6,488 nt of DNA from Acidimicrobiia bacterium (GTDB lineage Bacteria; Actinomycetota; Acidimicrobiia; Spongiisociales; UBA5794), in contig JAUXCV010000092.1 in assembly GCA_030618675.1 (NCBI GenBank), forward strand, positions 1 through 6,488. The letters are read 5' to 3'. The first letter of the stretch is position 1, and each line of letters opens with the position of its first letter. The translations under genes and the position numbers were made by a program. The notes beneath the pieces were generated by a model. The model saw only the letters and a program-made list of their open reading frames with translations, was not told the origin of the DNA and did not search any database. This document shows, piece by piece, positions 1-5,705 of the stretch.

Positions 1-255
1 GGGGAATCGGATGTCTTCAGTTGCCTCGATCTGTTGGTGGATCCAGCCGTGACCTTGGGCGATCTTGCCGAACTCTATGAGCAGCACGGTCTTGCCGACG
101 CCTCGGAGCCCAGTCAGCACGAGGCTCTTGGCCGACCGACCAATGGCAAGCCTCTGTACTGCGATATCGAATGCCTCAAGTTCGCTGGTGCGGCCGACCA
201 GGGCAGGGGGAGGGCTGCCAGCGCCTGGACTGTATGGGTTGCGTACCGGATTCAC
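1..255 (-). CDS. AAA/P-loop ATPase, N-terminal part only (cut by window edge)
   Basis: The first 85 codons of a minus-strand gene run off position 1. Reading from the GTG at 255-253, the protein starts MNPVRNPYSPGAG, then has PPALVGRTSELEAFD, a typical region just before the P-loop of STAND/AAA_16-like ATPases. At about residues 46-56 comes TGLRGVGKTVLL, a Walker A motif with the GVGKT core. Stop codons lie in frame just upstream (TAA, TAG, TAA between about 262 and 288), so the GTG is the only sensible start. No Shine-Dalgarno sequence precedes it, but a consensus extended -10 does, which suggests leaderless translation. Proteins with this N-terminus are common in actinobacteria as stand-alone ATPases of unknown role. 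The Walker B, sensor and C-terminal effector regions lie outside the window, so no specific function can be given. The ATP-binding call is firm. Confidence 0.85.
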   Translation of the reverse strand, partial: MNPVRNPYSPGAGSPPPALVGRTSELEAFDIAVQRLAIGRSAKSLVLTGLRGVGKTVLLIEFGKIAQGHGWIHQQIEATEDIRFP

Positions 256-263
256 TTCGACAG

Positions 264-272
264 ATTATACCA
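264..272 (-). promoter_or_regulatory. Extended -10 promoter of the AAA ATPase gene, leaderless start
   Basis: On the minus strand the sequence reads TGGTATAAT, a perfect match to the extended -10 consensus TGnTATAAT. Eight bases separate it from the GTG at 255-253. Transcription would therefore begin at about 257-255, giving an mRNA with no or two untranslated bases. No good -35 is visible, as expected for an extended -10. Upstream, TACTTT occurs twice on the plus strand (281-286 and 291-296), ten bases apart, a possible one-turn-spaced protein contact. Confidence 0.6.
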
Positions 273-323
273 ACCTGCGCTACTTTTAACTACTTTCCCT
301 ATGGGTGCCGCATTCTCCTATGA

Positions 324-563
324 CTTCCCGGATTCGGTGCGGTATCCGATCATCGCGATGCCATCGGCGGCGTTGCGGTTGCGGATCTAGCGCGGGAACG
401 GGGAAGCGGTGCCGCAGACGTTGACGTATCCGACCCTCCGTGGATCAGACACGCTGAGGGACGCCCTGAAACACACAGTCGACACTCGACCAAGAAGGCA
501 ATCGAGAAAGCCACAACGGCTCTGACCGGGACAGGACCCAAACGAGAAGAACCCTTGCAATGA
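324..563 (+). pseudogene. Start-less reading frame upstream of doc, probable antitoxin remnant
   Basis: This frame is open from just after a TGA at 321-323 to the TGA at 561-563 but contains no ATG, GTG or TTG, so its true 5' end is missing. The readable part includes VADLARERGSGAADVDVSD and ends in KAIEKATTALTGTGP followed by a charged tail. Its stop overlaps the next start as ATGA at 560-563, the tight coupling usual in toxin-antitoxin pairs. That position is the main reason to call it an antitoxin remnant; I do not recognise the fold. The complete gene was probably broken by a deletion or rearrangement between the divergent ATPase promoter and position 324. A chance open frame is possible, but the overlap with the doc start argues for a real relic. 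Confidence 0.4.
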
Positions 564-837
564 AATGGCTCCCAAACGTCACGCTGGGCGAGTACGTCTG
601 ACTGGCAGAACAGGTCACCGGCATCGACGCCGCCCTCGCCAAGGCGTCCCGATCCGACCTCGCCGACTCGGCCCTGCACGCTCCCCAGACTGGGTTCGGC
701 CATGGGGGTTCTACCCCGACATCGACGACAAGGACGCAGTCTTGGCTTGCCAACTGGCGTGGAACCATCCACTCCCCGACGGGAACAAGCGAGCCGCGTG
801 GGCAGCGTTGGTCACGTTCGTCGATCGCGACGCATGT
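560..837 (+). pseudogene. doc: Doc-type (Fic fold) death-on-curing toxin, degraded
   Basis: Doc toxins are Fic-fold kinases that phosphorylate EF-Tu and stop translation. The hallmark HPxxDGNKR appears at 766-792 as HPLPDGNKRAAW, preceded by FYPDIDDKDAVLACQLAWN and followed by AALVTFVD, the usual Doc core. The frame from ATG 560 reads MKWLPNVTLGEYV, then hits TGA at 599-601 where a tryptophan codon (TGG) is the likely ancestor. It continues LAEQVTGIDAALAKASRSDL to about 700. Near 700-708 the reading must move to another frame to join the catalytic core. After about 837 similarity to Doc is lost and the normal C-terminal helices are absent. At least three lesions (nonsense, frameshift, lost C-terminus) make a functional toxin very unlikely. 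The start is set by the ATGA overlap with the upstream frame. Confidence 0.8.
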
Positions 838-851
838 CCAGACTTGGCGCC

Positions 852-998
852 TCATCGATCTGTCGGATTGTCATCACGCCAACGATCCCACCCGGCCAGC
901 CACCGTTGTCTCACGCCGGGTTCGAAACCAACCAGAGTGACACCGGTGCGAGTCGCCGCCGTGAATCCGACCACGAAGAGCACCGCCTTATCGCTCAT
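852..998 (-). CDS. Possible small hydrophobic protein (48 aa), unrecognised
   Basis: Starting at ATG 998-996, the frame reads MSDKAVLFVVGFTAATRTG, then TLVGFEPG, and ends RWRDDNPTDR at the TGA at 852-854. The first half is hydrophobic and G/C-ending in the third codon position, as expected for real genes here; the second half is rich in Trp and Arg. The start overlaps the end of the next frame (988-1254) by 11 bases, an arrangement seen in coupled genes. No family is recognised and no strong ribosome binding site is visible. It lies just beyond the degraded doc gene, so it may be part of the same decayed stretch. An earlier in-frame ATG at 1055 exists, but the extra residues look like non-coding sequence. 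Confidence 0.25.
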   Translation of the reverse strand: MSDKAVLFVVGFTAATRTGVTLVGFEPGVRQRWLAGWDRWRDDNPTDR

Positions 999-1254
999 TG
1001 GATCCCCCATAGAGAACCCCGCCAGTGCGGGACGAACCCGGACGGCGGGGAGCATTGGTCGCGATCATACGCCCCTTTGACGTATTGCAGAGATACAGGT
1101 TCCGCTGCACCGGCCTTCCTTCGCTGGTGAAGAAGATGACAGAGTGGCCCAGGCGGTAGCGGGTGGGCTCCCAGTTCGAGCGAGAGTCAACGAGCTCGAC
1201 TCGATCACACGATCGACACCGGGCCACGTCGCTGCAGAGCAGAACCGAACCCAT
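988..1254 (-). CDS. Possible small protein (88 aa) with a CxxC pair, unrecognised
   Basis: From ATG 1254-1252 the frame encodes 88 residues: MGSVLLCSDVARCRSCDRVE, then a middle part with SNWEPTRYRLGHSVIFFTSE and RNLYLCN, ending GGVLYGGSNER. Third codon positions are mostly G or C through the middle, which supports coding. Four cysteines, including CRSC, could form a small metal-binding knuckle, but no known zinc-ribbon family is evident. The frame is open further upstream to 1353, but that would overlap the divergent gene and adds Arg-rich, low-credibility sequence, so the inner ATG is preferred. There is no clear Shine-Dalgarno sequence. It might be a truncated fragment of a larger protein. 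Confidence 0.3.
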   Translation of the reverse strand: MGSVLLCSDVARCRSCDRVELVDSRSNWEPTRYRLGHSVIFFTSEGRPVQRNLYLCNTSKGRMIATNAPRRPGSSRTGGVLYGGSNER

Positions 1255-1403
1255 GTGGCATAGCCATCCGCGCGCCCTGTGTCGACTGTCGACCGTCAGG
1301 TGCGGAAGGGCACCCCCACGTCGCGAGGACGATGGTGCTCCGAGAGCGACCAACCCGTGTGCGCCCGGATCGGTTCACGCCCGTACCTGCCAAACTCCAG
1401 CGA

Positions 1404-2276
1404 GTGAATCGGACCCACGACAGTACCGACGACTTCTTCGCTGAGTTCGCCGACCTGTGGACCGCTGAGACTGCCGACGATCTACACCGCGTACTCGCTC
1501 TGCAGCAGCCGTTTCGATCCAGTGCCGACTGGTTCGAGCCGTACTCGCTGCTTGCCAGACACCACAGGAGCGAACCTCACACGTCTCCGGTCACGGCCGC
1601 TCTTCTGCTGACCGATATGCGGTGGCGGAAAGGGGTCGGCCGATTGGTCCGCCGCGTCGCCAAGTCGGGCATCATCGACGCCGCGGACCTCGACGTGCTT
1701 GCGAGAACCTTCGTCGCTGCCGGCGACCACGTCTACTGGGAGGTTCCCGAGTCGTGGTTCGGCAACGAGTGGACCGAGGTCTATCTCGATGGCGACGCCG
1801 CAGCCGCGAACGACACCGCTAGCGGCGACGATCAGGTGTTCGACGACGAGAGGGTGGTCGTCACTCGGCGAATCCACCCACCTCTGAGGAGGTGGGCTGT
1901 TGCTCACCTGGTGGCACGTGATCCGAGCGAATGGGGACCGCTGCTCGTCAACGCCCGTGATCGCTCGTCACGGGATGGCGCAGCCATGATGAGAGGGCTC
2001 CTCGACGGACTCGACCTTGTGCCCGACGCAACCCGCAGAATGATCGTCGACGTTGGTGTCGATTGGCCCCAGGCGGGTGTTCGCAAGCACGCCCTCGAAT
2101 GGCTGGCCGACCTCGGGGATCGGCGACTCGCTCACGACCGGGCGCTGCAGGACACCAGCGCCCGAATCCGGGAGTGGGCCCCGGCGCTGCTTGAGTCCGA
2201 GCCGACGGCTCTGGATGAGGCAGTGGGTCCCGGCGTCGGGACCGTCACGGATCCGGCGCAGGAGTCGTTGTTCTGA
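1404..2276 (+). CDS. Hypothetical helical (HEAT-like) protein with C-terminal QESLF clamp-binding motif
   Basis: A long frame with strong G/C third-position bias encodes 290 residues from GTG 1404. An in-frame ATG at 1332 would add 24 Arg/Pro-rich residues (MVLRERPTRVRPDRF...) that look non-coding. The GTG is preferred because the protein then begins with an acidic helical stretch (DSTDDFFAEFADLWTAETADD), but neither start has a well-spaced ribosome site. The protein is soluble, with no signal peptide or membrane span. The middle contains HVYWEVPESWFGNEWTEVYLDGD. From about residue 170 it is made of paired helices (RRWAVAHLVARD, VRKHALEWLADLGD, ARIREWAPALLE) resembling HEAT-type repeats. The last five residues are QESLF, which fits the QxSLF/QL(S/D)LF pentapeptide that docks proteins onto the DNA polymerase beta clamp. 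I do not recognise the family. A DNA-associated role is an inference from that motif only. Confidence 0.8.
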   Translation: MNRTHDSTDDFFAEFADLWTAETADDLHRVLALQQPFRSSADWFEPYSLLARHHRSEPHTSPVTAALLLTDMRWRKGVGRLVRRVAKSGIIDAADLDVLARTFVAAGDHVYWEVPESWFGNEWTEVYLDGDAAAANDTASGDDQVFDDERVVVTRRIHPPLRRWAVAHLVARDPSEWGPLLVNARDRSSRDGAAMMRGLLDGLDLVPDATRRMIVDVGVDWPQAGVRKHALEWLADLGDRRLAHDRALQDTSARIREWAPALLESEPTALDEAVGPGVGTVTDPAQESLF

Positions 2277-2558
2277 CCCTGGGCGCACAAGCGAATCGGG
2301 TCGGCTTCCATGGGTTTCGCGGCAGCACACTGAGCGACGGGTACCTTCCTCATGCGCAAGGCTTCGTGCGGCACGCCCGGAGGGCCCCGAACCCCCAACC
2401 TCCTGGTCCGCAGATGTCCAAGGGTGTCCACAGCCGTCCAGAGCTATTGGATTCCAGAATGGCTCCCAGGACAGGACACATGCTCCCCGTAGGTCATCGA
2501 CCACAGGCGTACGAACCACAGCATCACACCTCGACACGAGACCCGCAGTTGTTCGGGG
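2277..2558. other. Convergent intergenic gap containing tRNA-like relic
   Basis: These 282 bases lie between the stop codons of two convergent genes. No credible gene is seen: frames crossing it on both strands have no ribosome sites and have poor codon use. The only interpretable content is the tRNA 3'-half-like stretch at about 2371-2413. I see no convincing U-tailed terminator hairpin for either gene, although the G/C-rich tRNA-like T arm could itself form a stable hairpin. Confidence 0.6.
2371..2413 (-). tRNA. Orphan 3' half of a tRNA (probably tRNA-Arg), pseudo-tRNA or att scar
   Basis: Read on the minus strand this stretch contains CTGCGGACCAG followed by AGGTTGGGGGTTCG and then CCCTCCGGGCG. 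It follows the layout of the anticodon loop, variable region, T arm and 3' acceptor strand of a bacterial tRNA-Arg. The T stem GGGGG/CCCTC pairs fully (one G-T). The T loop reads TTCGGGG instead of TTCGAAT, so the invariant A58 is lost, and the 3' end is GCCG rather than CCA-like. No matching 5' acceptor strand (expected ACGCCCG) or normally spaced D arm lies upstream, so it cannot be a working tRNA. The minus-strand translation across it gives VGGSGPSGRA, close to the VGGSNPSGRA peptide produced when such tRNA 3' ends are mistranslated. The likely origin is a displaced 3' fragment left by tRNA-targeted integration. The amino-acid identity is tentative. Confidence 0.5.
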
Positions 2559-3359
2559 CTAGTCGACGATATCCCGCCGCTGGAAGACCCATGCTGCGAT
2601 ACCCCAGGTCACGATGCCGTATCCGGCGGCGAGTATCAGGGCGGTCGAGTAGGCAACGGTGTCGGTGCCTCCTGCGATCAGCGCACCGAGAACACCGGCG
2701 GGGAGCCATTGTCCGGCCTGGTCCCACACGGGCTGCAGAAGGAGCGTCTCCCCCAAGAGGAAGTACGCGACGCCCGCGGCGATGGAGATCGCGGACGAGC
2801 GGGTGATCATGCCGAGCATGATTCCGAACAAGCCGTAGACCAACGCGGCCAGCGTGACGTTGACGTACATCGACAACCCCGCACCAATTGCCGCGGCTGT
2901 TGTCCACGCCGCATTGTCGATGCCCTGTGCTGCGGCGAGGGGGAAAGCCGCCACGGCGCTGGCGATCGATGCATACAGCACGGCGAGGACGACGAAGGCA
3001 CTCAGGGCGAGGATCTTGCCCCCGAGAACCTTCATCCGACGTGGCTGTGCGGTGAGGAGGACCCGGATCGATCCCGTGCTGAACTCTGCAGCTATGTTCG
3101 CCGCGAACAGCGAGAGAGCGATGATCCCGATGAAGCTCCCGGCCTGGCCCACACCGGACATCCATCCTGCCGCCGATTCCAGGTCGACGCCGCCGCTGAA
3201 TCCGCCGGGAGGACCACCAACAGAGCCGGGATCTGCGTCGGCGTTGAGAATGCCCAACACGGTGAGGACCAGCGCGATGCCGATAACGGCGCCGAATCCC
3301 CCAAGGATGAAGTTGCGGCGGCCGAGCTTGATCCACTCGGAACGGAACGCAGCGATCAC
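2559..3359 (-). CDS. ABC-2 type transporter permease
   Basis: A 266-residue integral membrane protein, taken to form the channel for the ATPase encoded just upstream. The start is GTG 3359-3357: it overlaps the ATPase stop as GTGA and is preceded by AAGGAG at six bases. The protein then begins VIAAFRSEWIKLGRRNF, the usual cytosolic N-terminus (FRSEWxKL) of ABC-2 permeases. A longer frame to 3485 reads through the ATPase in another phase and is not real. About six membrane segments are visible: near residues 16-36, 70-90, 113-138, 150-180, 185-203 and 235-258. The loop after the first is Gly/Pro/Asp-rich (DADPGSVGGPPGG) and probably external. The motif FSTGSIRVLLTAQPRR after segment 2 matches the conserved EFSTGTIR cytosolic coupling element of this family. 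The substrate is not predictable; relatives export peptides, drugs or lipids. Confidence 0.92.
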   Translation of the reverse strand: MIAAFRSEWIKLGRRNFILGGFGAVIGIALVLTVLGILNADADPGSVGGPPGGFSGGVDLESAAGWMSGVGQAGSFIGIIALSLFAANIAAEFSTGSIRVLLTAQPRRMKVLGGKILALSAFVVLAVLYASIASAVAAFPLAAAQGIDNAAWTTAAAIGAGLSMYVNVTLAALVYGLFGIMLGMITRSSAISIAAGVAYFLLGETLLLQPVWDQAGQWLPAGVLGALIAGGTDTVAYSTALILAAGYGIVTWGIAAWVFQRRDIVD

Positions 3360-4273
3360 GTGTCGCTCCTTCCCTGTGTCTCGGTCATTTCGAGGAAGGC
3401 TTCCTCGAGATCGACGGCGTCGGGGCGGAGCTCTCGCAGCGTCACTCCAGCGGCGGTTGCCAGGCGATTGAGATCCGCCGCCCACTCGATCGGTGCGAGG
3501 ATCCGGGCTGCTCCATCGATCTCTGCGGCTTCACGGCCGGCCCCGGCGGCGATCGTCAGCACCGCAGGAAGATCCGAAGGGTATTCGGGGACAGCGACGA
3601 TCCGATCCTGACGAGAGCCGAGCAGTTCGTCGATCGTGCCGGTGAACACCAATCGGCCGTTCTGGATCACGACGAGCCTGTCACAAGCCGCCTGGATCTC
3701 GGAGAGCAGGTGGCTCGACACCATGACCGTCGTACCGGCGGCGCCCAGACCGCGCAGCAGGTTGCGCATCTCGACGGTGCCGGCTGGGTCAAGTCCGTTC
3801 GTTGGCTCGTCCAGGATCAGCAGGTCGGGATCCTGGAGCAAGGCGGCCGCGATGCCGAGGCGCTGCTTCATGCCCAACGAGTAGTCGCTGTAACGGTCCT
3901 GTGCCCTGTCGGTGAGGCCCACGATGTCGAGCACCTCGTCGACCCGAGTCTCTGAGAGTCCGGAGAGGAGGGCGAGGACGAGAAGATTCCGGTACCCGGA
4001 CAGTTGTGGATAGAGGGTTGGTGACTCTACGAGGGCTCCAACCCGGTCCATGTAGGCAGGCGGGTTGGAGATCGGATCCCCGAAGACGCGGCCGCTGCCG
4101 CTGGTGGGTCGTATCAGGCCGAGCAGCATCCGGATGGTTGTGGACTTGCCCGCACCGTTCGGCCCAACGAATCCGATCACGTCACCCTGGGGCAGGTCGA
4201 AGGTCAGATCGTCGACGGCACGGAACGAACCGAAGTCCTTCGTCAAACCCTCGACACTCACAGCGACCGTCAT
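3356..4273 (-). CDS. ABC transporter ATP-binding protein, BcrA/NatA-like
   Basis: A 305-residue nucleotide-binding subunit that drives the ABC-2 permease encoded next. All ABC motifs are present: Walker A GPNGAGKST (37-45), signature YSLGMKQRLG (131-140), Walker B LLILDEP followed by the D-loop TNGLDP (151-163) and switch histidine in SSHLLSE (H188). The Q-loop position reads GALVESPTLYPQLSG, with Glu where most ABC ATPases have Gln, a usual trait of the bacitracin/lantibiotic-type (BcrA-like) branch. After about residue 215 there is a C-terminal domain ending in LRPDAVDLEEAFLEMTE, typical of ABC-2 partners. The ATG start overlaps the stop of the 26-residue peptide gene as ATGA, and the ATPase stop overlaps the permease start as GTGA, so the three are probably translated as a coupled unit. 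Family assignment is firm; the exported substrate is unknown. Confidence 0.95.
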   Translation of the reverse strand: MTVAVSVEGLTKDFGSFRAVDDLTFDLPQGDVIGFVGPNGAGKSTTIRMLLGLIRPTSGSGRVFGDPISNPPAYMDRVGALVESPTLYPQLSGYRNLLVLALLSGLSETRVDEVLDIVGLTDRAQDRYSDYSLGMKQRLGIAAALLQDPDLLILDEPTNGLDPAGTVEMRNLLRGLGAAGTTVMVSSHLLSEIQAACDRLVVIQNGRLVFTGTIDELLGSRQDRIVAVPEYPSDLPAVLTIAAGAGREAAEIDGAARILAPIEWAADLNRLATAAGVTLRELRPDAVDLEEAFLEMTETQGRSDT

Positions 4274-4350
4274 GTGACAGCGAAGACGATGACGGCGATC
4301 AGTATCAGTCCCAGGCAGAGCAAGAAAAGTTCACGGGTCTTGGGTCGCAT
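4270..4350 (-). CDS. 26-residue single-span membrane peptide, new small ORF
   Basis: A tiny gene sits between the reductase and ATPase genes. From ATG 4350-4348 it encodes 26 residues: a basic start MRPKTRE and then the continuous hydrophobic stretch LFLLCLGLILIAVIVFAV, ending in Thr before TGA 4272-4270. Its ribosome site is good (AGGAG, five bases before the ATG, overlapping the reductase stop). Its stop overlaps the ATPase start as ATGA. The positive-inside rule places the N-terminus in the cytosol and leaves almost nothing outside. One cysteine (C12) lies in the membrane span. The length is like that of accessory subunits such as CydX or KdpF, but I recognise no family. The ribosome site, hydrophobic pattern and tight coupling on both sides argue for a real gene. 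The alternative is a leader frame whose only job is coupling translation into the ATPase. Confidence 0.7.
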   Translation of the reverse strand: MRPKTRELFLLCLGLILIAVIVFAVT

Positions 4351-4358
4351 CTGGTCTC

Positions 4359-5669
4359 CTAGTCGTAGATCGAGAAGTTCTCGGAGTGCACCAGCCCTGG
4401 CGTAGCCAGGTCGTGCTCGTCGAGGTTGGTGAGAACCGTGTCGACGAGACCCGTACTACCGCAGACGAAGAACATGCTGCCTTTGTCGGTCGCATCAAGA
4501 TGGCGATTGAGGAACACATCGTCGAGACGACCCACGTCGTGAGTCCAGCCCTCGGGTGGATCGGAGACGATGTAGTGGACTTCGAGGTTCAGATCGCCCT
4601 GCAGTTGCTCGATCTCGTCACTGAAGGCCAAGCCATCGGCCGTCCGAGCTCCGTACAGCAGCTTGATGGGCTGTGGTTGGTGACGGTGTCGACCCTGGCG
4701 GAGGATGCTGATCATCGGCGTGATCCCCACGCCACCGGCGATCATCACCACTCGTTCGATCTCCTGTTTCGGACCCCGGTAGCTGCCGGGTGACAGGTGG
4801 CCCAGTGGCCCGTCGAGGTAGGCGACAGTGCCCGGCTCCAGTGTTGAGATCGTGTCGGTGAAGTCGCCGTTCTCCTTGATCGTGAACTCGATCCGGGGTC
4901 GCTGCGCCGGAGAGGAACTGAAGCTGAACGGGTTGCCGAACCGGCGATACCCCCGCTTCCCGAACGACACGAACGCGTACTGCCCGGCGATGAAGTCCAT
5001 TGCCTCTCCGTCACGGGGTTCGAGGGCCACCGTCCAGGTCCTGTCCGCCGCCTTGGTCACCGACACGACGTCGTACGGATGGCGGGCTTTGCCGGCCGGG
5101 CGCACGGCGTGCACCCACACCACAGACCCCACAGCCGCAATCACCATGAGCACCCAAAGTGCGCGAAGCGGGGCCGCAGAGCTGTAGATGCCGCCGGTGG
5201 TTGCGTGGGCCAGACCCGCAAGGGCCACGACGATCGCGCCGATCCCGTGGCTGTATCGCCACGTCTCGAATCGCAACCCCATCCGGGATCTCGCCAGCGC
5301 CATCACCGCGATCACCAGCGTCACGGCAAACGCCACCCACGCTGCCGCCGACGGAGCATCCACATCGGCGGCTTGGACCGCCACGATGTGTGCCACCAAC
5401 AGTGCCACCGCTCCCACGGATGCGTACCGATGGAACGTCAGGATGAGATCAAGACCGGCCCGAGCGGAGATCACCTGGAATCGGCCGGTCAGCCAGAACC
5501 CGATCAACAGCATGCCGAAAGCGGCGATCCCCAACCCCGATGCCAGGTCTTCACTGAAGCCCTGTTCGGAGCCGACCAGCAGACGAGCGAACAGCAGCGG
5601 AGCTACCACAAGACCGACGTACAGAACCACAAATGACCCGCGCCCGAGCCCTCCACGTAGATGCCACAT
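4359..5669 (-). CDS. Ferric-reductase-like transmembrane flavocytochrome b (COG4097 type)
   Basis: A 436-residue membrane oxidoreductase expected to take electrons from cytosolic NAD(P)H through FAD to two b haems and across the membrane. About six N-terminal spans (residues about 13-190) form the ferric-reductase domain. Two histidine pairs, H80/H94 (TFHRY, VAHIV) and H141/H155 (YSHGIG, LAHATT), each 14 apart, are the expected ligands of two stacked haems. The FAD domain carries NPFSFSSSP (246-254), with Asn where the usual motif has His (HPFS/T). The NAD(P) part has GGVGITPMIS (312-321) and FVCGSTGLV (401-409). Start ATG 5669 is chosen because hydrophobic sequence begins soon after, GGAGG lies 11 bases upstream, and the likely promoter start point is near 5699, which rules out the ATG at 5705. 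It is the first gene of the operon. The electron acceptor (Fe3+, a quinone or a small molecule) cannot be read from sequence. Confidence 0.9.
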   Translation of the reverse strand: MWHLRGGLGRGSFVVLYVGLVVAPLLFARLLVGSEQGFSEDLASGLGIAAFGMLLIGFWLTGRFQVISARAGLDLILTFHRYASVGAVALLVAHIVAVQAADVDAPSAAAWVAFAVTLVIAVMALARSRMGLRFETWRYSHGIGAIVVALAGLAHATTGGIYSSAAPLRALWVLMVIAAVGSVVWVHAVRPAGKARHPYDVVSVTKAADRTWTVALEPRDGEAMDFIAGQYAFVSFGKRGYRRFGNPFSFSSSPAQRPRIEFTIKENGDFTDTISTLEPGTVAYLDGPLGHLSPGSYRGPKQEIERVVMIAGGVGITPMISILRQGRHRHQPQPIKLLYGARTADGLAFSDEIEQLQGDLNLEVHYIVSDPPEGWTHDVGRLDDVFLNRHLDATDKGSMFFVCGSTGLVDTVLTNLDEHDLATPGLVHSENFSIYD

Positions 5670-5680
5670 CGTCCCGAGAA

Positions 5681-5685
5681 CCTCC
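5681..5685 (-). promoter_or_regulatory. Ribosome binding site deciding the reductase start
   Basis: GGAGG on the minus strand ends 11 bases before ATG 5669. The spacing is longer than ideal, but no other start downstream of the predicted transcription start has any Shine-Dalgarno sequence. The ATG at 5705 has none and overlaps the -10 box. Confidence 0.5.
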
Positions 5686-5705
5686 GTTCGACCGAATTCG
5701 TACAT

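Noticed and set aside
34..390. Open plus-strand frame of 118 codons over the ATPase N-terminus
   Set aside because: It is antisense to a clear Walker A ATPase, with no ribosome site and no family resemblance; the minus-strand reading explains the sequence.
918..946. GGTTCGAAACC resembling a tRNA T loop
   Set aside because: Only two base pairs of T stem can form on either strand and no acceptor or anticodon arm is present.
1332..1403. Upstream ATG start of the QESLF protein
   Set aside because: GAGG is only three bases from the ATG and the added residues are Arg/Pro-rich; kept as an alternative only.
1968..2537. Minus-strand 189-codon frame across the end of the hypothetical gene and the intergenic gap
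   Set aside because: It is antisense to a coding region and runs over the tRNA-like relic, with poor codon use; its VGGSGPSGRA segment is the mistranslated tRNA, not a protein motif.
3360..3485. N-terminal extension of the permease by 42 residues
   Set aside because: It runs through the ATPase gene in another phase, gives an Arg/Pro-rich nonsense peptide, and the GTG at 3359 has a strong ribosome site and the expected FRSEWxKL beginning.
2709..3611. Long plus-strand frames opposite the ABC permease and ATPase genes
   Set aside because: They are shadows caused by high GC; the minus-strand proteins have full family motifs.
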